A DNA stretch of 64,000 nt. It comes from Entomortierella parvispora (Eukaryota > Mortierellomycota > Mortierellomycetes > Mortierellales > Mortierellaceae). Below, in pieces: positions 12,384 to 23,332 of this stretch. Under the pieces are notes generated by a model. That model was not told the origin of the DNA and searched no databases. It was given only the letters and a program-made list of their open reading frames with translations. The translations under genes were made by a program, and so were the position numbers. The stretch is from the NCBI GenBank assembly GCA_963573315.1, contig OY752149.1, forward strand, positions 682,001 to 746,000, in the 5' to 3' direction. Each line of letters starts with the position of its first letter. Within the stretch, counting starts at the first letter, position 1.

Positions 12384-12577
12384 AGCGGCTGAAGATACAG
12401 CATTGTAGAAAGAAAAGGCTTCGTTCATTGTTTTTTGTTTGGGGGTTTGCGTTAAAAGGAACAAAAAGGCGGGCAGGATGTGTGCGTATAGACAGGTGCA
12501 TGGGTGATTGTGTGAAACAAAAAGGAAAAAGAGGTCGTCTAATTTAACAAAGAGAGGAGAGGAGAGGAAGAGGGGGT

Positions 12578-14997
12578 TTAAACATCCAACAACAAGCGGG
12601 CGGGATCCTCAATGACCTCCTTCAACTTGACCAAGAAAGTCGTGGCCTCGCGACCGTCAATGATACGATGATCATAAGTGAGGGCAAGGTACATCATGGG
12701 GCGGATCTCGACCTTTCCGTTGATTGCCACAGGTCTCTCCTTGATGGCATGCATGCCCAAGATGGCGCTCTGGGGCATGTTGATGATAGGGGTGCCCATC
12801 ATAGATCCAAAAACGCCTCCGTTCGAGATCGTGAACGTGCCGCCGCTCAAATCCTCGATCGCGATCTGTCCATCCCGAGCCTTGGCACCGTACATGGCGA
12901 TGCTCTTCTCCACCTCCACAAACGACAAGCTTTCGGCATTACGAATCACGGGAGTGACAAGACCCTTGGGAGTTGCAACGGCCACAGAGACATCCACGTA
13001 ATCATTGTACACAACAGAGTCACCCTCGATCCTGGCATTAACCGCAGGGAGCTCCTTGAGGGCGTAGCACGAGGCCTTGACGAAAGCAGACATGAATCCA
13101 AGCTTGACATTGTGCTTTTTCAAGACGGCATCCTTGTACGTCGATCGGAGTTTCATCAAGTTGCTCATATCCACCTCGTTAAACGTCGTCAACGAAGCAG
13201 CGTTCTCTTGAGACTGCTTCAATCGCTTGGAGATGGTCTGGCGCATACGGTTCATCTTGACACTGCGCTCCTCGCGGCTGAAGGCCACAGGGTGGGAAGC
13301 TGATTGTGAGCTGGCAGGAGAGGACGAAGAAGAAGCGGGCTTGGGGGATGGCGCCGCAGACTCCTTCTTGGGTTCCTCCTTCTTGGTCTCTGCCTTCTTT
13401 GGCTCTTCCTTCTTGGGTTCCTCCTTCTTCGGTGTATCCTTCTTGGGAGCCTCCTTTTTGGGTGCCTCCTTCTTAGGCGCAGCACCTAGAGTCGCATAAA
13501 AGGAAAGGTGATGGCTCATAAGTATACCGATCATGTTCATAAATCATCATGTTCGCCGACGACTATTCATTCACGAATACAAGACGGTATTATGTCATTT
13601 GTCGCACTCACCTCCAGCAGGGGCTTCTCCGAGTTCAAGCTTGAAGAGATCAGCACCGACAGCAACGGTTTCATCCTCCTTGGCGTACAACTCGAGAATG
13701 GTGCCAGACTTTGGCGAGTTGACAGCGACATCAACCTAATATTATGCAGAGGACGGTGAGCATTACATCAATGCAGGTTTGGCTCCAGGTGACCACTTTT
13801 TTTTTGTAACTGCTGATCCTCCATCTCGTTTTTCTTGAGTTGTTTTCCGTGTGTTCCAAACACAATTTGGGAAAGACAGAGTTGAGCAGCAAGTCGGAAA
13901 ATACGGCCCTTCTTTACCCCTGATCTTTGGACCAGTGAAAGGGTCTCCCTTTGTTCCAATCGTCTGTTTGCTCAATCCAGGCGACCAGTCTGTTTTCTCC
14001 ATGGTGAAACGGACGCCGCATTTCCAGAACCTCCTGCTCCTTTGAACTCTCCCCATCTCTTTTTTGCTGTTCCTTGGCTCTTCTCTTTCCTTGTGGATTG
14101 CACTCGTACCTTATCAGTCTCGATCGTGGCAATCTCCTCGTCCAAAGCAACAAAGTCTCCGACCTCTATACATGATTCAATTGATAAAAACAAAGAGAAA
14201 GAAGGATTGAAATTAACCAACAATTCAAAGACTCAATTCATTCATTCTCACCCTCCACGACTTTGCTCATCCATTTTAAGTAAGAGAGTATTTTTTCCCA
14301 GGGTCGAGATACATGCTCCGCTGTATATCCTATGTATCTCCCTGAGCCCTTTTTTTGATTCCTTTGGGGTGGTGGGGGAAGGAGAGGTGGCTGTATGCGG
14401 AGGACCCTTCTTTCTTCAGTATCACAAAAACGTACTCTTGTTCCATTGCTTCAAAGATCCCTCCGAGATCGAGTCAGCCATGTGGGGAACCTTGACCACA
14501 TAATCGGCTAGTGAAGATTAGTTTGCGGAAAGACGGAAAAAAGGTGGGGAAATCGAAATAGAATACAAGGTTTGTCGCTGTTAGATCATGAAACTATGGA
14601 CAGTTGTAGCAAGACTTCTTCAATAACCATTGCAAGGGATCCTTACCATAGAAGCGGACCTGGGTACGGTACGGTGAGCTATTTTTTTCCGTCCAGAATC
14701 ATAGGTCAAACACCGAGCGAGAAAAGAAGGTGAAGGTCAGAAAATCACTCACGCTTGGACCCAAAAACACAGAGAATAGAGTCACAGACAGATCGTTTTG
14801 AACGCCTCTTCATCTCAGAGCCGGTCTCGTTACCTAAGGCGCCGAGCGGCGACAGCAGAAGCGGCGGATGCATTAATGGTGAGCTGACGGCGGGAGACCT
14901 GGGCCACAGGGGTAGAGTGAAGAAGGGTGGTCTTGGAGGAGAGGGCGACCAAGGGACGGGCGAGAAGCGCGGATTTTGAGCGGACAGAGGAGATCAT
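12578..14997 (-). CDS. KGD2: Dihydrolipoyllysine succinyltransferase, E2 of 2-oxoglutarate dehydrogenase
   Basis: This is the E2 core of the mitochondrial 2-oxoglutarate dehydrogenase complex (TCA cycle). Minus-strand exons 14997-14834, 14678-14647, 14507-14436, 14165-14110, 13735-13612 and 13485-12578 join in frame to 451 aa. Residues 1 to about 55 are a basic, Ser/Ala-rich mitochondrial presequence ([19 protein letters not shown]). The lipoyl domain ([13 protein letters not shown] to KLELGEA) carries the lipoylated lysine in ETDKV at about residue 108. A linker of KKEEPKK-type repeats follows at about 150-190. The catalytic domain runs from [10 protein letters not shown] to the C-terminus, with the active-site DHRIIDG near residue 420. 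As in other KGD2 proteins, no peripheral-subunit-binding domain is evident. The five 5' exons are short, and the lipoyl domain spans four of them. A CACGTG box lies 155 bp upstream. Confidence 0.93.
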
Positions 14998-15151
14998 GGC
15001 TGGCGTAATAGTGGTCGTAGGAATAAAGAATATAGAAGAAAAGAAGGAAGAAAGGGGGTTGAGAAAGAAGGAAAGAAAGAAGGGATGCGCGCTCATGCGG
15101 AGGGAGCGTGGGACCCTTCCAAAAGGAGCGATTGCGGGGCAAAAAAAAGGT

Positions 15152-15157
15152 CACGTG
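15152..15157. promoter_or_regulatory. CACGTG E-box upstream of KGD2
   Basis: A palindromic CACGTG sits about 155 bp upstream of the KGD2 start codon. This is the core site of fungal bHLH regulators. Only the motif and its spacing are seen; binding is untested. Confidence 0.35.
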
Positions 15158-15838
15158 CTTGAATGCAGCCCTTGACCTGCTAGAGTTGGAGCTTCCACAT
15201 TCATCGAGGATTCTTATGAGATGCCCCAAGTGTCCTTTACCATTCGCAACCAGGGCTGGCAATGAAGGTACTGTCCGCGCTACGTGGATGCCATTGGAGA
15301 CAGCCGATTTCTTTGCTGCAGGGTACAGCATTCCGTCGTCGTTGCTCTTTTCATTCTCTCTCAACCTTGACCTTGAACTTGGCACTCTACCTGAATCCCG
15401 CGGCAATTCGGGTCATCTTATCCAGAAACACGTAACTACACAAGGTCCTGATGGCTGTTGTCCGCCTGAGCCGAGTCCAATAGATCGAGCCGTCGCGCCA
15501 GCTCACGTTCCACGAATGACATCAGCCAAAATGGCCGATAGATAGGAGAGAACAATGCAGTGTTCGCGTGCCCGACAATGACGACGATAAAAAAGGCATC
15601 AAGAAGCAGTAGCGCGGAAAAAACACATAAAACCCGTGCTATGGTGCATCTTTCAGTTTCCACCTCCATCTCCTCCTCTCTCTCTCCAGCCTCTCTCTCC
15701 AGCCTAGAGCTTCATCAACACTCTCCTCCTCCTGTATTGTATAAGTTGAGAACTGCTTGAAAGGAATACTATTTCGGCACTACGTTCTTAATACTTTTCT
15801 CGGCATGATCTTCTTCATCCATAGTCTTTACCGCGACT
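15158..15838. other. Intergenic region between KGD2 and a small hypothetical gene
   Basis: About 680 bp separate the divergent KGD2 and the plus-strand hypothetical gene. A C/T-rich run (15660-15735) precedes the latter. I saw no RNA gene or further coding region. Confidence 0.5.
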
Positions 15839-16225
15839 ATGTCCATTACCAATATTGCTTCTCCTTCGAGCTTCAACAGGCCCAAAAAGTCCAGCAAGCT
15901 CTCTTCGGATCATCGACCCTTCTTTGTACTGAGCTTGCCAGCTCCTTGTCTGAAGACTCAACCTTTCATTCTCCACAGTGTCCAAAGCAGCAACGTGGCC
16001 TCGACGACGTTTCCAGGGATCCTCCCAAACATGTCGTTCCTTGGAGAAAATGAACAGTCTGCCAGGCCTCGAAACGTTCAGTTTACTTCAGAAATAGAAA
16101 TATCCGAAGGCAAGGCTGACCCTCTGCCAAGAACACCTTACCCCATGACAAGTCAGGATGAAGAGCGACTCCAGCGCATGTTCTCTTGGCCTAGTGGTGG
16201 TAACCTTGAGCCAGTCCCTGAATGA
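15839..16225 (+). CDS. Small hypothetical protein, 128 aa
   Basis: This is an open reading frame of 128 codons with no recognised family. The N-terminal half is Ser/Lys/Pro-rich and lightly basic (PSSFNRPKKSSKLSS), followed by a short hydrophobic patch (FFVLSLPAP). The C-terminal half reads like a folded or conserved acidic segment (RNVQFTSEIEISEGK, then PYPMTSQDEERLQRMFSW). It ends with a Gly/Pro-rich tail. A C/T-rich tract precedes it and an AT-rich stretch follows, as for the confirmed genes. An upstream exon cannot be excluded. Coding status is supported only by length, composition and position. Confidence 0.45.
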   Translation: MSITNIASPSSFNRPKKSSKLSSDHRPFFVLSLPAPCLKTQPFILHSVQSSNVASTTFPGILPNMSFLGENEQSARPRNVQFTSEIEISEGKADPLPRTPYPMTSQDEERLQRMFSWPSGGNLEPVPE

Positions 16226-16894
16226 GATATGAATGACGCGCGCGGATCCTAGCCCGATGGACGTTTCAAAATCACGTACAAACGACGCGGTGTCAAGCTT
16301 GGGTCATCTCCACCTCTAAACTTGTATATAGACATATCCTAGCTCTCCTCTGTCATCATTTCTGTACTGTCATTGCCACTGCCATCACCACTGCCGCATT
16401 GTCTGTCCGGTCCCTGAATAAACATGATATCTCTACAATATGGAAAGGTCAGGGACGAGGTGCGCATTGTGTACGTGGAAAGCAGGCGGAGGGACGTACT
16501 TTGAGTCACAGCTGGCCCTGAAGACTCCGTCGATGGCACGCAAGAGCGATTGTCCATTGAGGAAAGAGAAGGAGGGAAGGAAAACGGATGAATGAGAGCG
16601 TTGGTCTGTGTTCTCTGCCCCCACACACAAAGAGGAGCGAGGATCGATGATCGATCGATGGCTTTGATTTCCCTGCGCGCTCCCACTTGCTGCACACACC
16701 TGCTGCACACATCGCACACCTCTTCGGTGTGAGACTGCTCTGCCTGCTGATTGACTCACACCGAGCAACCAAAAACGACAGACAGAACACAAGCGCACGC
16801 ACACACACTCGCACACGCTGAATAAAGTCTTTCACCCTGTGCGATCTCACCTTTCCTTCTCTTCATTCCCCCCATTCCCGTTCTCTCTCTCACA
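16226..16894. other. Intergenic region upstream of tryptophan synthase
   Basis: It holds the 3' flank of the small hypothetical gene and the promoter of the tryptophan synthase gene. CA-rich simple sequence occurs at 16790-16815, and a C/T-rich leader at about 16850-16892 runs into the ATG. I saw no coding region, and no Gcn4-type site that I would defend. Confidence 0.5.
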
Positions 16895-19584
16895 ATGTCT
16901 GCCCATCTTAGACAAGTCTTTAACGACTGCAAGGCCCAACGTAAGGGCTCTCTTCGGCCACACCTCAATGCTGATGCCACTCGTGCGATCCATGCACGCT
17001 CCATGCTGAACAACCTGGCTTGCCACTTTTTTTACCAATGCCTATAGAACGCCCTGCTTTCGTCGCCTTCATTACCGCCGGATACCCAGAGCCTAGCGAG
17101 ACCGTCGATGTCATGCTCTCTCTCGAACGTGGAGGTGCCGACATCATCGAGCTCGGTGTCCCCTTCACAGACCCCTTGGCCGATGGCCCTACTATCCAAG
17201 AGTCCAGCCAGGTATGTGATCACAAATCGTCGACGGATGTGTGTTGCTGGCTCTTAAATCAGCAAAGGAAGATCGTTATCGGACCCAACGAGTCCGGTCA
17301 CTCAATTCGACGACTATCATCTTCTTGATTGGCAACAAAGGACTGGCTGACCGACGCCATTTCCCCCTTCCTCTAGGTCGCTCTCAGTCATAATGTCGAT
17401 ATCCCCATGTGTCTGAACATGGTCAGAGAAGCAAGAGCCAAGGGACTCAAGGCCCCTGTCATCTTCATGGGATACTTCAACCCCATCCGCTGCTATGGCG
17501 AGGAGCGTATTGTCAAGGATTGCAAGGAGGCTGGCGTTAATGGATTCATCGTTGTCGAGCTTCCCCCAGAGGAGAGCGCAGAGTTCCGTGGATACTGCAC
17601 ACAATATGGGTAAACCAGGACATCTCTTTTTTTTGTGGGCAAACTATCAGATCCGAGTCGACTGGCATTAACGAATGGCGTTTTCTACAGTCTTTCCTAT
17701 GTTCCTCTCATCGCCCCTTCGACCTCGGACATGCGCATTGGACACTTGGCTCAGGTTGCAGACAGTTTCATCTATGTTGTTTCTAAGCTCGGAGTCACTG
17801 GCGCTTCTTCCACTGTTAATGTTGAGCTCCCCAACCTCGTTGCCCGCATTCGTCGCCATACTGATTTGCCTTTGGCTGTGGGATTTGGAGTCTCTAACCG
17901 CGAGCAATTCCAAGCCGTCGGTGCTCATGCCGATGGTGTTGTTATTGGAAGCAAGATCATTACCGTCCTTCGTGATTCAGGTAACCTTCGCCAAACTTTC
18001 CTATATAACTGGGGTGCGATTGAGATGGTCAAGAATTTTATTAACGTTTTCTGATAATCTTCAAATGACTATAGCTCCTGGAACCCGTGCCGAGGCTGCT
18101 TACCAATACGCAAAGGATGTCAGTGACCCTACTGGCGCCCCTGGTACGAGTTGACGAGGACAGTGCTAAGAATGCTTGCAGTTGGACATTATTTTAACAA
18201 CGTGTCTCCTTACCTATTAGCCCACAACATCGTCCACCCCGAATCTCGCATCCCTGTCACCCCTGGCGTAGGTTAACTGTGCAGGCGCCGAAAAATGATC
18301 ACTCACTACCAGGCAATCATGTTTATTAACTTTTGGTTTACTCTTTAGCATGTTCACTTGTTGGACCCTCGTTTTGGCGAGTTTGGTGGACAATATGTTC
18401 CTGAGGCCTTGGTGGACTGCTTGAGCGAGTTGGAGGCCGCCTATGTGGAGGCCAAGAACGACCCTTCATTCTGGGAGGAATACAAGTCCTTCTACCAGTA
18501 CATTGGACGCCCCTCTAACTTGACTTTTGCTGATCGCCTGACAGAAAAGGTCGGAGGCGCCAGGATCTGGTTGAAGCGCGAGGATTTGAACCACACTGGA
18601 TCACACAAAATCAACAACGCCGTTGGACAGATTCTGTTGGCCAAGCGCCTTGGAAAGAAGAGAATTATTGCCGAGACTGGAGCTGGTCAGCACGGTGTTG
18701 CTACTGCCACTGTGTGCGCCAAGTTTGGTTTGGAGTGCATTGTGTACATGGGTGCGGATGATGTTCAGCGTCAGGCCTTGAACGTCTTCAGGATGCGTAT
18801 CCTTGGTGCCAAGGTCGTTACTGTCCACTCTGGTGCCAAGACGCTCAAGGATGCCATCAACGAAGCCATGAGAGACTGGGTGACCAACGTTACCACCACC
18901 CACTACCTTGTCGGATCCGCAATTGGACCTCACCCTTTCCCCACCATTGTTCGTGATTTCCAGTCTGTGATTGGTACTGAGGCAAGAGAACAGATGCTCA
19001 AGCAGGCTGGTCGCTTGCCCGATGCAATTGTTGCTTGCGTTGGAGGAGGAAGCAATGCCATTGGACTATTCTACCCTTTTATTGAAGACAAGTCTGTGCA
19101 GATGATCGGAGCCGAGGCTGGAGGATCAGGAACCAACACCGAGCATCATTCTGCCACCTTGGCGGCCGGAACCATTGGTGTCTTCCACGGAACAAGAACC
19201 TACCTGTTGCAGGACAACACAACTGGTCAGATCAAGGAGACACACTCAATCTCGGCTGGTTTGGACTACCCTGGTGTTGGACCCGAGCACGCGTGGTTGA
19301 AGGATTCTGGAAGGGCCAAGTATGTCCCCGTGGATGATAGTCAGTGTTTGATTGGTTTCCGTGCCCTGTGCGAGACTGAGGGTATCATTCCCGCTCTCGA
19401 ATCTTCCCATGCTCTGTACGCGGCCATCGAGGCCGCCAAGGAGTTGGGACCTGGAAAGGATGTGCTCGTTACTGTGTCAGGACGTGGTGACAAGGATGTC
19501 GAGTCTGTGGCAAAGGCCTTGCCAAAGCTCGGACCCATCATTGGATGGGAGTTGGAGCTTCCCAAGATCTCTGAAAACTTCTAA
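16895..19584 (+). CDS. TRP5: Bifunctional tryptophan synthase (alpha-beta fusion)
   Basis: It makes tryptophan from indole-3-glycerol phosphate and serine, the last two steps of the pathway, in the cytosol. Exons 16895-16940, 17048-17211, 17377-17609, 17691-17980, 18075-18143, 18221-18267 and 18349-19584 join in frame to 694 aa, near the usual fungal length of about 700. The N-terminal alpha domain has its catalytic acids in IIELGVPF (Glu49) and PLADGPT (Asp60), the same numbering as the bacterial alpha subunit. Later come [12 protein letters not shown] and [11 protein letters not shown] short linker leads to the beta domain at about residue 284 ([17 protein letters not shown]). The PLP lysine is in [10 protein letters not shown] (Lys370) and the phosphate loop is GGGSNAIG. 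The alpha-then-beta fusion order is the fungal type. The large last exon carries almost the whole beta domain, while all introns fall in alpha and linker. Confidence 0.97.
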
Positions 19585-20260
19585 ACTAAAGGATCTCTCC
19601 ACTTTTTGACCAAAATACATTTGCACATTAAACACTTTTTTTTTCAAAGACCAAAAAGTCCATGCTGTAATCTCCATTTTTTTCATTTTCTTCAAAGATC
19701 CCTTTTACTGTACCAAACCCCCGGGTCGTTTCGTGCAGGTTCGTGTTTGTGTACGGAAGGGCGCAAAGAAGGGGAGAGATGGAACGGACTCAAAATTAGG
19801 CCCGGAAAAAGATATCAATTTGATTTTTGGTCGGGCAATTGAGAACGGAAAAAAGGACAGGGAAAGGTGGAATTGAAGAAAAGGACGGTTAAATAAGCAC
19901 AGGAACAGAGATGTGGCGTTGGTGGAGGTGGATGAAAGGAACCCCAAACCTTTCCTTTTTGTCTTGCACGCGCGACCACAACAACAAAAAAAAAGGGACA
20001 CAGCACCTTCGTGGACAAGAACCTGGTCAGGAAAACCACTATTTCCGATGTGGAGGCAGCCTTTGATGATGTGGAAGGAAAATGGGAATCGGCAACCCAA
20101 GGGGAGTGCGGGCCGGATGTCCCTCAGGTCCACATTTCTCAATGATAGGGGGGACAGGCACAAAGTGGAAAGGGAAGAGAACAGTCGTGGCCATTGAGAA
20201 ATACAGAGAACCAAAAGAACATTGAAGAGAGATAAAAAAGAATAGCCGGCCGAGGTGATG
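19585..20260. other. Flank between TRP5 and the hAT element
   Basis: This holds the TRP5 3' flank (AT- and T-rich at 19600-19690), then about 570 bp with no credible coding region. It ends at the left target-site duplication of the transposon. Confidence 0.5.
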
Positions 20261-20268
20261 CAATTATG
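20261..20268 (+). repeat. Left 8-bp target-site duplication of the hAT element
   Basis: CAATTATG immediately before the left terminal inverted repeat is identical to 23325-23332 immediately after the right one. An 8-bp duplication is diagnostic of hAT integration. Confidence 0.95.
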
Positions 20269-20285
20269 TAGCGCCTGTGGTCGAG
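20269..20285 (+). repeat. Left terminal inverted repeat (hAT)
   Basis: The 17 bp TAGCGCCTGTGGTCGAG is an exact inverted match to 23308-23324. The TAG-start suits hAT termini. Confidence 0.95.
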
Positions 20286-20373
20286 ACCCTCATTAAAAAA
20301 ACACCAACCAAAACTTGGTCGATGCATTTGGCACCCACCATTGACCAAACTTTCGACCCATGTCGACTACTGA

Positions 20374-20400
20374 CACGTGACAGTTTCTGTATGTCACGTG
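20374..20400. repeat. Subterminal inverted repeat with twin CACGTG cores
   Basis: CACGTGACA at 20374-20382 and TGTCACGTG at 20392-20400 are perfect 9-bp inverted copies separated by 9 bp. They lie about 105 bp inside the left end. This may be a transposase or host bHLH binding site; its role is unknown. Confidence 0.6.
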
Positions 20401-20431
20401 CTCGATTCCTCCATGCATCCTGCAAAACAAG

Positions 20432-23173
20432 ATGCATGCAGTTCCCACCCCTCGTCATGGTCATACAACCCGAGGGCCAAACATTATGGCCAACTTATGG
20501 ACCATTGTCATCTCTCTCGACTCCTCCCACGCCACAATCAGCTCAATTCCTCCTGAAAAAACCAACTTCACCACTGCGCCTGCCATGCAGCAACCACCCT
20601 TGCAACCACACCCAACGTACAACTATGTCCTTGGCAGCAATAACACCACTTTCACTCATGCTCGGGACGTCTCAACCTCGCAGCAGCCCTCACGCAAAAG
20701 AAGGATGCTTTCAGAAGAAGAGGATAGAGCTTCAGGTATGTTCTAATATCTGACCTTCCCCAGCGAAGAGTAGCTTGAATTTGACCCGAGAATCCCTTTT
20801 GTGCTATGTAGAACGTGAAAACGAAGAGCCTGAAGAAACGTCCACGGATGCATCAATGCTTTGTGCTGAAAATACCCCGCAAGAAGGTGTCAAGATTTCA
20901 GTGTCAGCCGAAGCTGAAGAAGCAGCTGAGCACTTGAAAGAAACAAGTGACAAATTATGGCTCAGACTTATCAAGCTTCCGCGGACTGCACTCCCTACTG
21001 TAGAAGAGTGTGTACAGTTGATGAAGCCTCTGGATGCCCTTGCGTCAGTCCCCATCCGCAAGGTGGAGAAGGACACCAGTGCCCGAGCGCGCAGCTTCTT
21101 TATGGGACAGCGATGCCAATATGAGGACGACAAAGGTCAGCAATGTCCGCATGTGGCAAGCGACAAGACGAGTACCACCTCAATGTGGTCCCACGCACTC
21201 TCCCAACACAACAAAGCAGCATCGGCTTTGTTCGCGTTTCGTGAAGCTCAGAGAGAATACCGCCTGCAACAGTTGGAGGACGAGCAGCGCGTCGTTATAT
21301 CAACGCGCCAGCTGACGTTGGAGGAAATGAAAGATCGAGCGTCCAAGAAGTCACAACCACACACAAAGGACTGGACAGATGGGTGGTACACTACCCTTAT
21401 ACGATGGATCGTCATGGCCAACCTTCCACTTTCAACTTTTCGCCATCCGGCATTCATCGATGTAGCTCATTACCTTGATCACAAGGCAGCTGTGCCTGCA
21501 ATGTCGACAATCAAGAACACGCTTCTGGCCCAGAAACTAATGTTGAAGACCTGGATGTGCGAAGTCCTCAAAGACGTTAAGGGAGGATCGTTCACTACTG
21601 ATTCCTGGTCTAGCAATGGCCAGGGACATAAGTTCCTGGGACTGACTTTCCACTGGATCGATGATAGCTTCGTGCCTCAAGAACTGATGCTCGACATGAA
21701 GTACCTCCCAGTTCGACATACGGCAGAAGCATTACAAACTGCGGTTGGTATGTACATATGTATATTTGTTGCGCTCGGTCGAATTCGCATGTATATTTCT
21801 TCTTTTTTGGCTAACTAGCCACTCTCCCCGCACCCGCAGATGATATCTTTGAAGAGTTTCCTTTGAAGGATAAATTGGTCGTGGGCACAACAGATTCAGG
21901 TGCCAATATTAAATGCGCTATGGGGCTGCTGAAGCCAAAGGCAGAGTGGATGCCATGTTCTGCTCATAGGATCCAGATAGCCGTCAACAAGACCCTGAAC
22001 AAGAGCCGCAAAGACAATGGATTCAAAGATCTTGTAACGAAATGCCACCAGCTTGCTACCAAAATCCGGAACTCCGGCACCTTGCGAGGACTCCTGATGT
22101 CAAGACGGCGTTCCAGGAAAATTGCAGCACCAGGCGGGACTGAAATTATCAACTTGATTGATGAGAATGTCTCGGCAGCTTCTAGTGAAGACTCCTCCGA
22201 GGACGTGACCGACGACGAGGCACTGATGCCAATCCTGGATGTCCCCACACGTTGGAATTCCACGTTCTCGATGATCGAACGATTAGTTCGAATCCAAGGG
22301 TCACTCGAATGGTTGAAGAGCACTCTGCAGGACATGGACACTGGCGATAGCAGGGCTCTACGAGAAGATTGTACGACTTTGTGGTTATCCAACGAGGATA
22401 TCGAATTAGCTGAAGACTTCCTTGTTGTTTTCCGTCCGGCGTTTGAGTTCACTAGACTTGTCAGTACGCAAACGCGGTCCACGATCTCCCAGGTGTACCC
22501 GTGGATATATGATCAAGTCTGGAAATTGAACGAACCAATTGCTCCAAAGCTAGCTGCTGGCGAAGAGGCTCAAACGTTTCTCTTGGAGAAGATGAAGTCC
22601 GGTTTCAGCCTGCAAGCCATGCCCGGGGCAGCTCTTATCGCCACATACCTGAACCCGGTTGCAAAGAGTCACCAAATCTTTGACGAACAAATCACCATTG
22701 ACAGAGAGAAGATTCTCATGTGGAAACACGCGAACAGCCTCATATTGAGTGCTGCCAAGGACGCTTACAAACACGGCAAAATCAAATTAGAGGCACCCGT
22801 AAAGGATGATTCCGATGACGAGGATGAACCGGAGGAGAGAAACATGGAGAGTCTCTTGACATCAGCGGTAATCCAAGAGCTCGCTGATTACAGGCGGTAC
22901 CGCCCAAAGGACACGAAAAGAGACGGGTATTTTAATGACCCTTTGCTGTGGTGGAAGAGGAGGATCGAGTACAAGAAGTTCCCTCTCTTACGACAGCTGG
23001 CACAAATTTACTTCAGCGTGCAATCGTCCTCTGTCCCCTCAGAGAGATTATTCAGCTCTGCAAAAAATATAGTGACTGATCTTCGAAACAGTCTTAGTCC
23101 TGGCACAATCGAGGACTTTTCCTTCTGCCAGCAAGCATACAAAGCCAAGGCCAAGGCGACTGGAAAGCAATAA
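20432..23173 (+). CDS. hAT-family transposase
   Basis: The transposase excises and reinserts the element through its terminal inverted repeats. Exons 20432-20735, 20812-21747 and 21840-23173 join in frame to about 857 aa. An alternative acceptor at 20763 would add 16 residues but leave a 28-bp intron, so I prefer 20811. A second possible start is the ATG at 20586. A BED-type zinc finger lies in RCQYEDDKGQQCPHV...MWSHALSQHNK. The RNase-H-like core shows the first acid in SFTTDSWSS and the second in VVGTTDSGAN, followed by the hAT PCSAHRIQ motif. The C-terminal dimerisation region has DPLLWWK, then SSSVPSERLFSSAKNIV and DLRNSLSP. All expected hAT blocks are present and uninterrupted. An acidic DDEDEPEE insert precedes the dimerisation domain. 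Confidence 0.94.
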
Positions 23174-23256
23174 AACACTGAGAGCAGGGAGAGCAGCAAT
23201 ATACCATGTGACCAATGGTCGATAGTTATTAGTCGAGTCTTTTTTTTTTGGATCTT

Positions 23257-23277
23257 CGACCAACTAATAGTTGGTCG
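23257..23277. repeat. 21-bp palindrome near the right end of the hAT element
   Basis: Two 10-bp arms (CGACCAACTA and TAGTTGGTCG) flank a single A. The site is about 48 bp inside the right end and shares TTGGTCG with motifs in the left subterminal region. Confidence 0.7.
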
Positions 23278-23307
23278 TGGTTGGTGGGTTATTAGTCGAA
23301 AAATCGA

Positions 23308-23324
23308 CTCGACCACAGGCGCTA
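23308..23324 (-). repeat. Right terminal inverted repeat (hAT)
   Basis: This is the exact reverse complement of the left 17-bp terminal repeat and is followed directly by the right target-site duplication. Confidence 0.95.
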
Positions 23325-23332
23325 CAATTATG
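23325..23332 (+). repeat. Right 8-bp target-site duplication of the hAT element
   Basis: CAATTATG is identical to 20261-20268. The two undamaged copies indicate a recent insertion. Confidence 0.95.

Larger units (their letters stand above)
20269..23324 (+). mobile_element. Complete hAT-superfamily DNA transposon, 3056 bp
   Basis: The element is bounded by perfect 17-bp terminal inverted repeats, TAGCGCCTGTGGTCGAG at 20269-20285 and its exact reverse complement at 23308-23324. Both ends are flanked by the same 8-bp duplication (CAATTATG). The interior encodes one transposase with an open, correctly spliced reading frame. Subterminal regions carry repeated TTGGTCGA / TCGACCAA-type motifs, a CACGTGACA...TGTCACGTG inverted pair (20374-20400) and a 21-bp near-perfect palindrome (23257-23277), likely transposase-binding or hairpin-forming sites (inference). 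No stop, frameshift or end damage was seen, so the copy looks young and possibly autonomous. Confidence 0.96.

Noticed and set aside
12668-13303. 211-codon plus-strand open frame
   Set aside because: Antisense shadow of the KGD2 catalytic exon.
20736-20763. Alternative 28-bp intron in the transposase
   Set aside because: Too short to splice; the acceptor at 20811 gives a normal 76-bp intron in the same frame.
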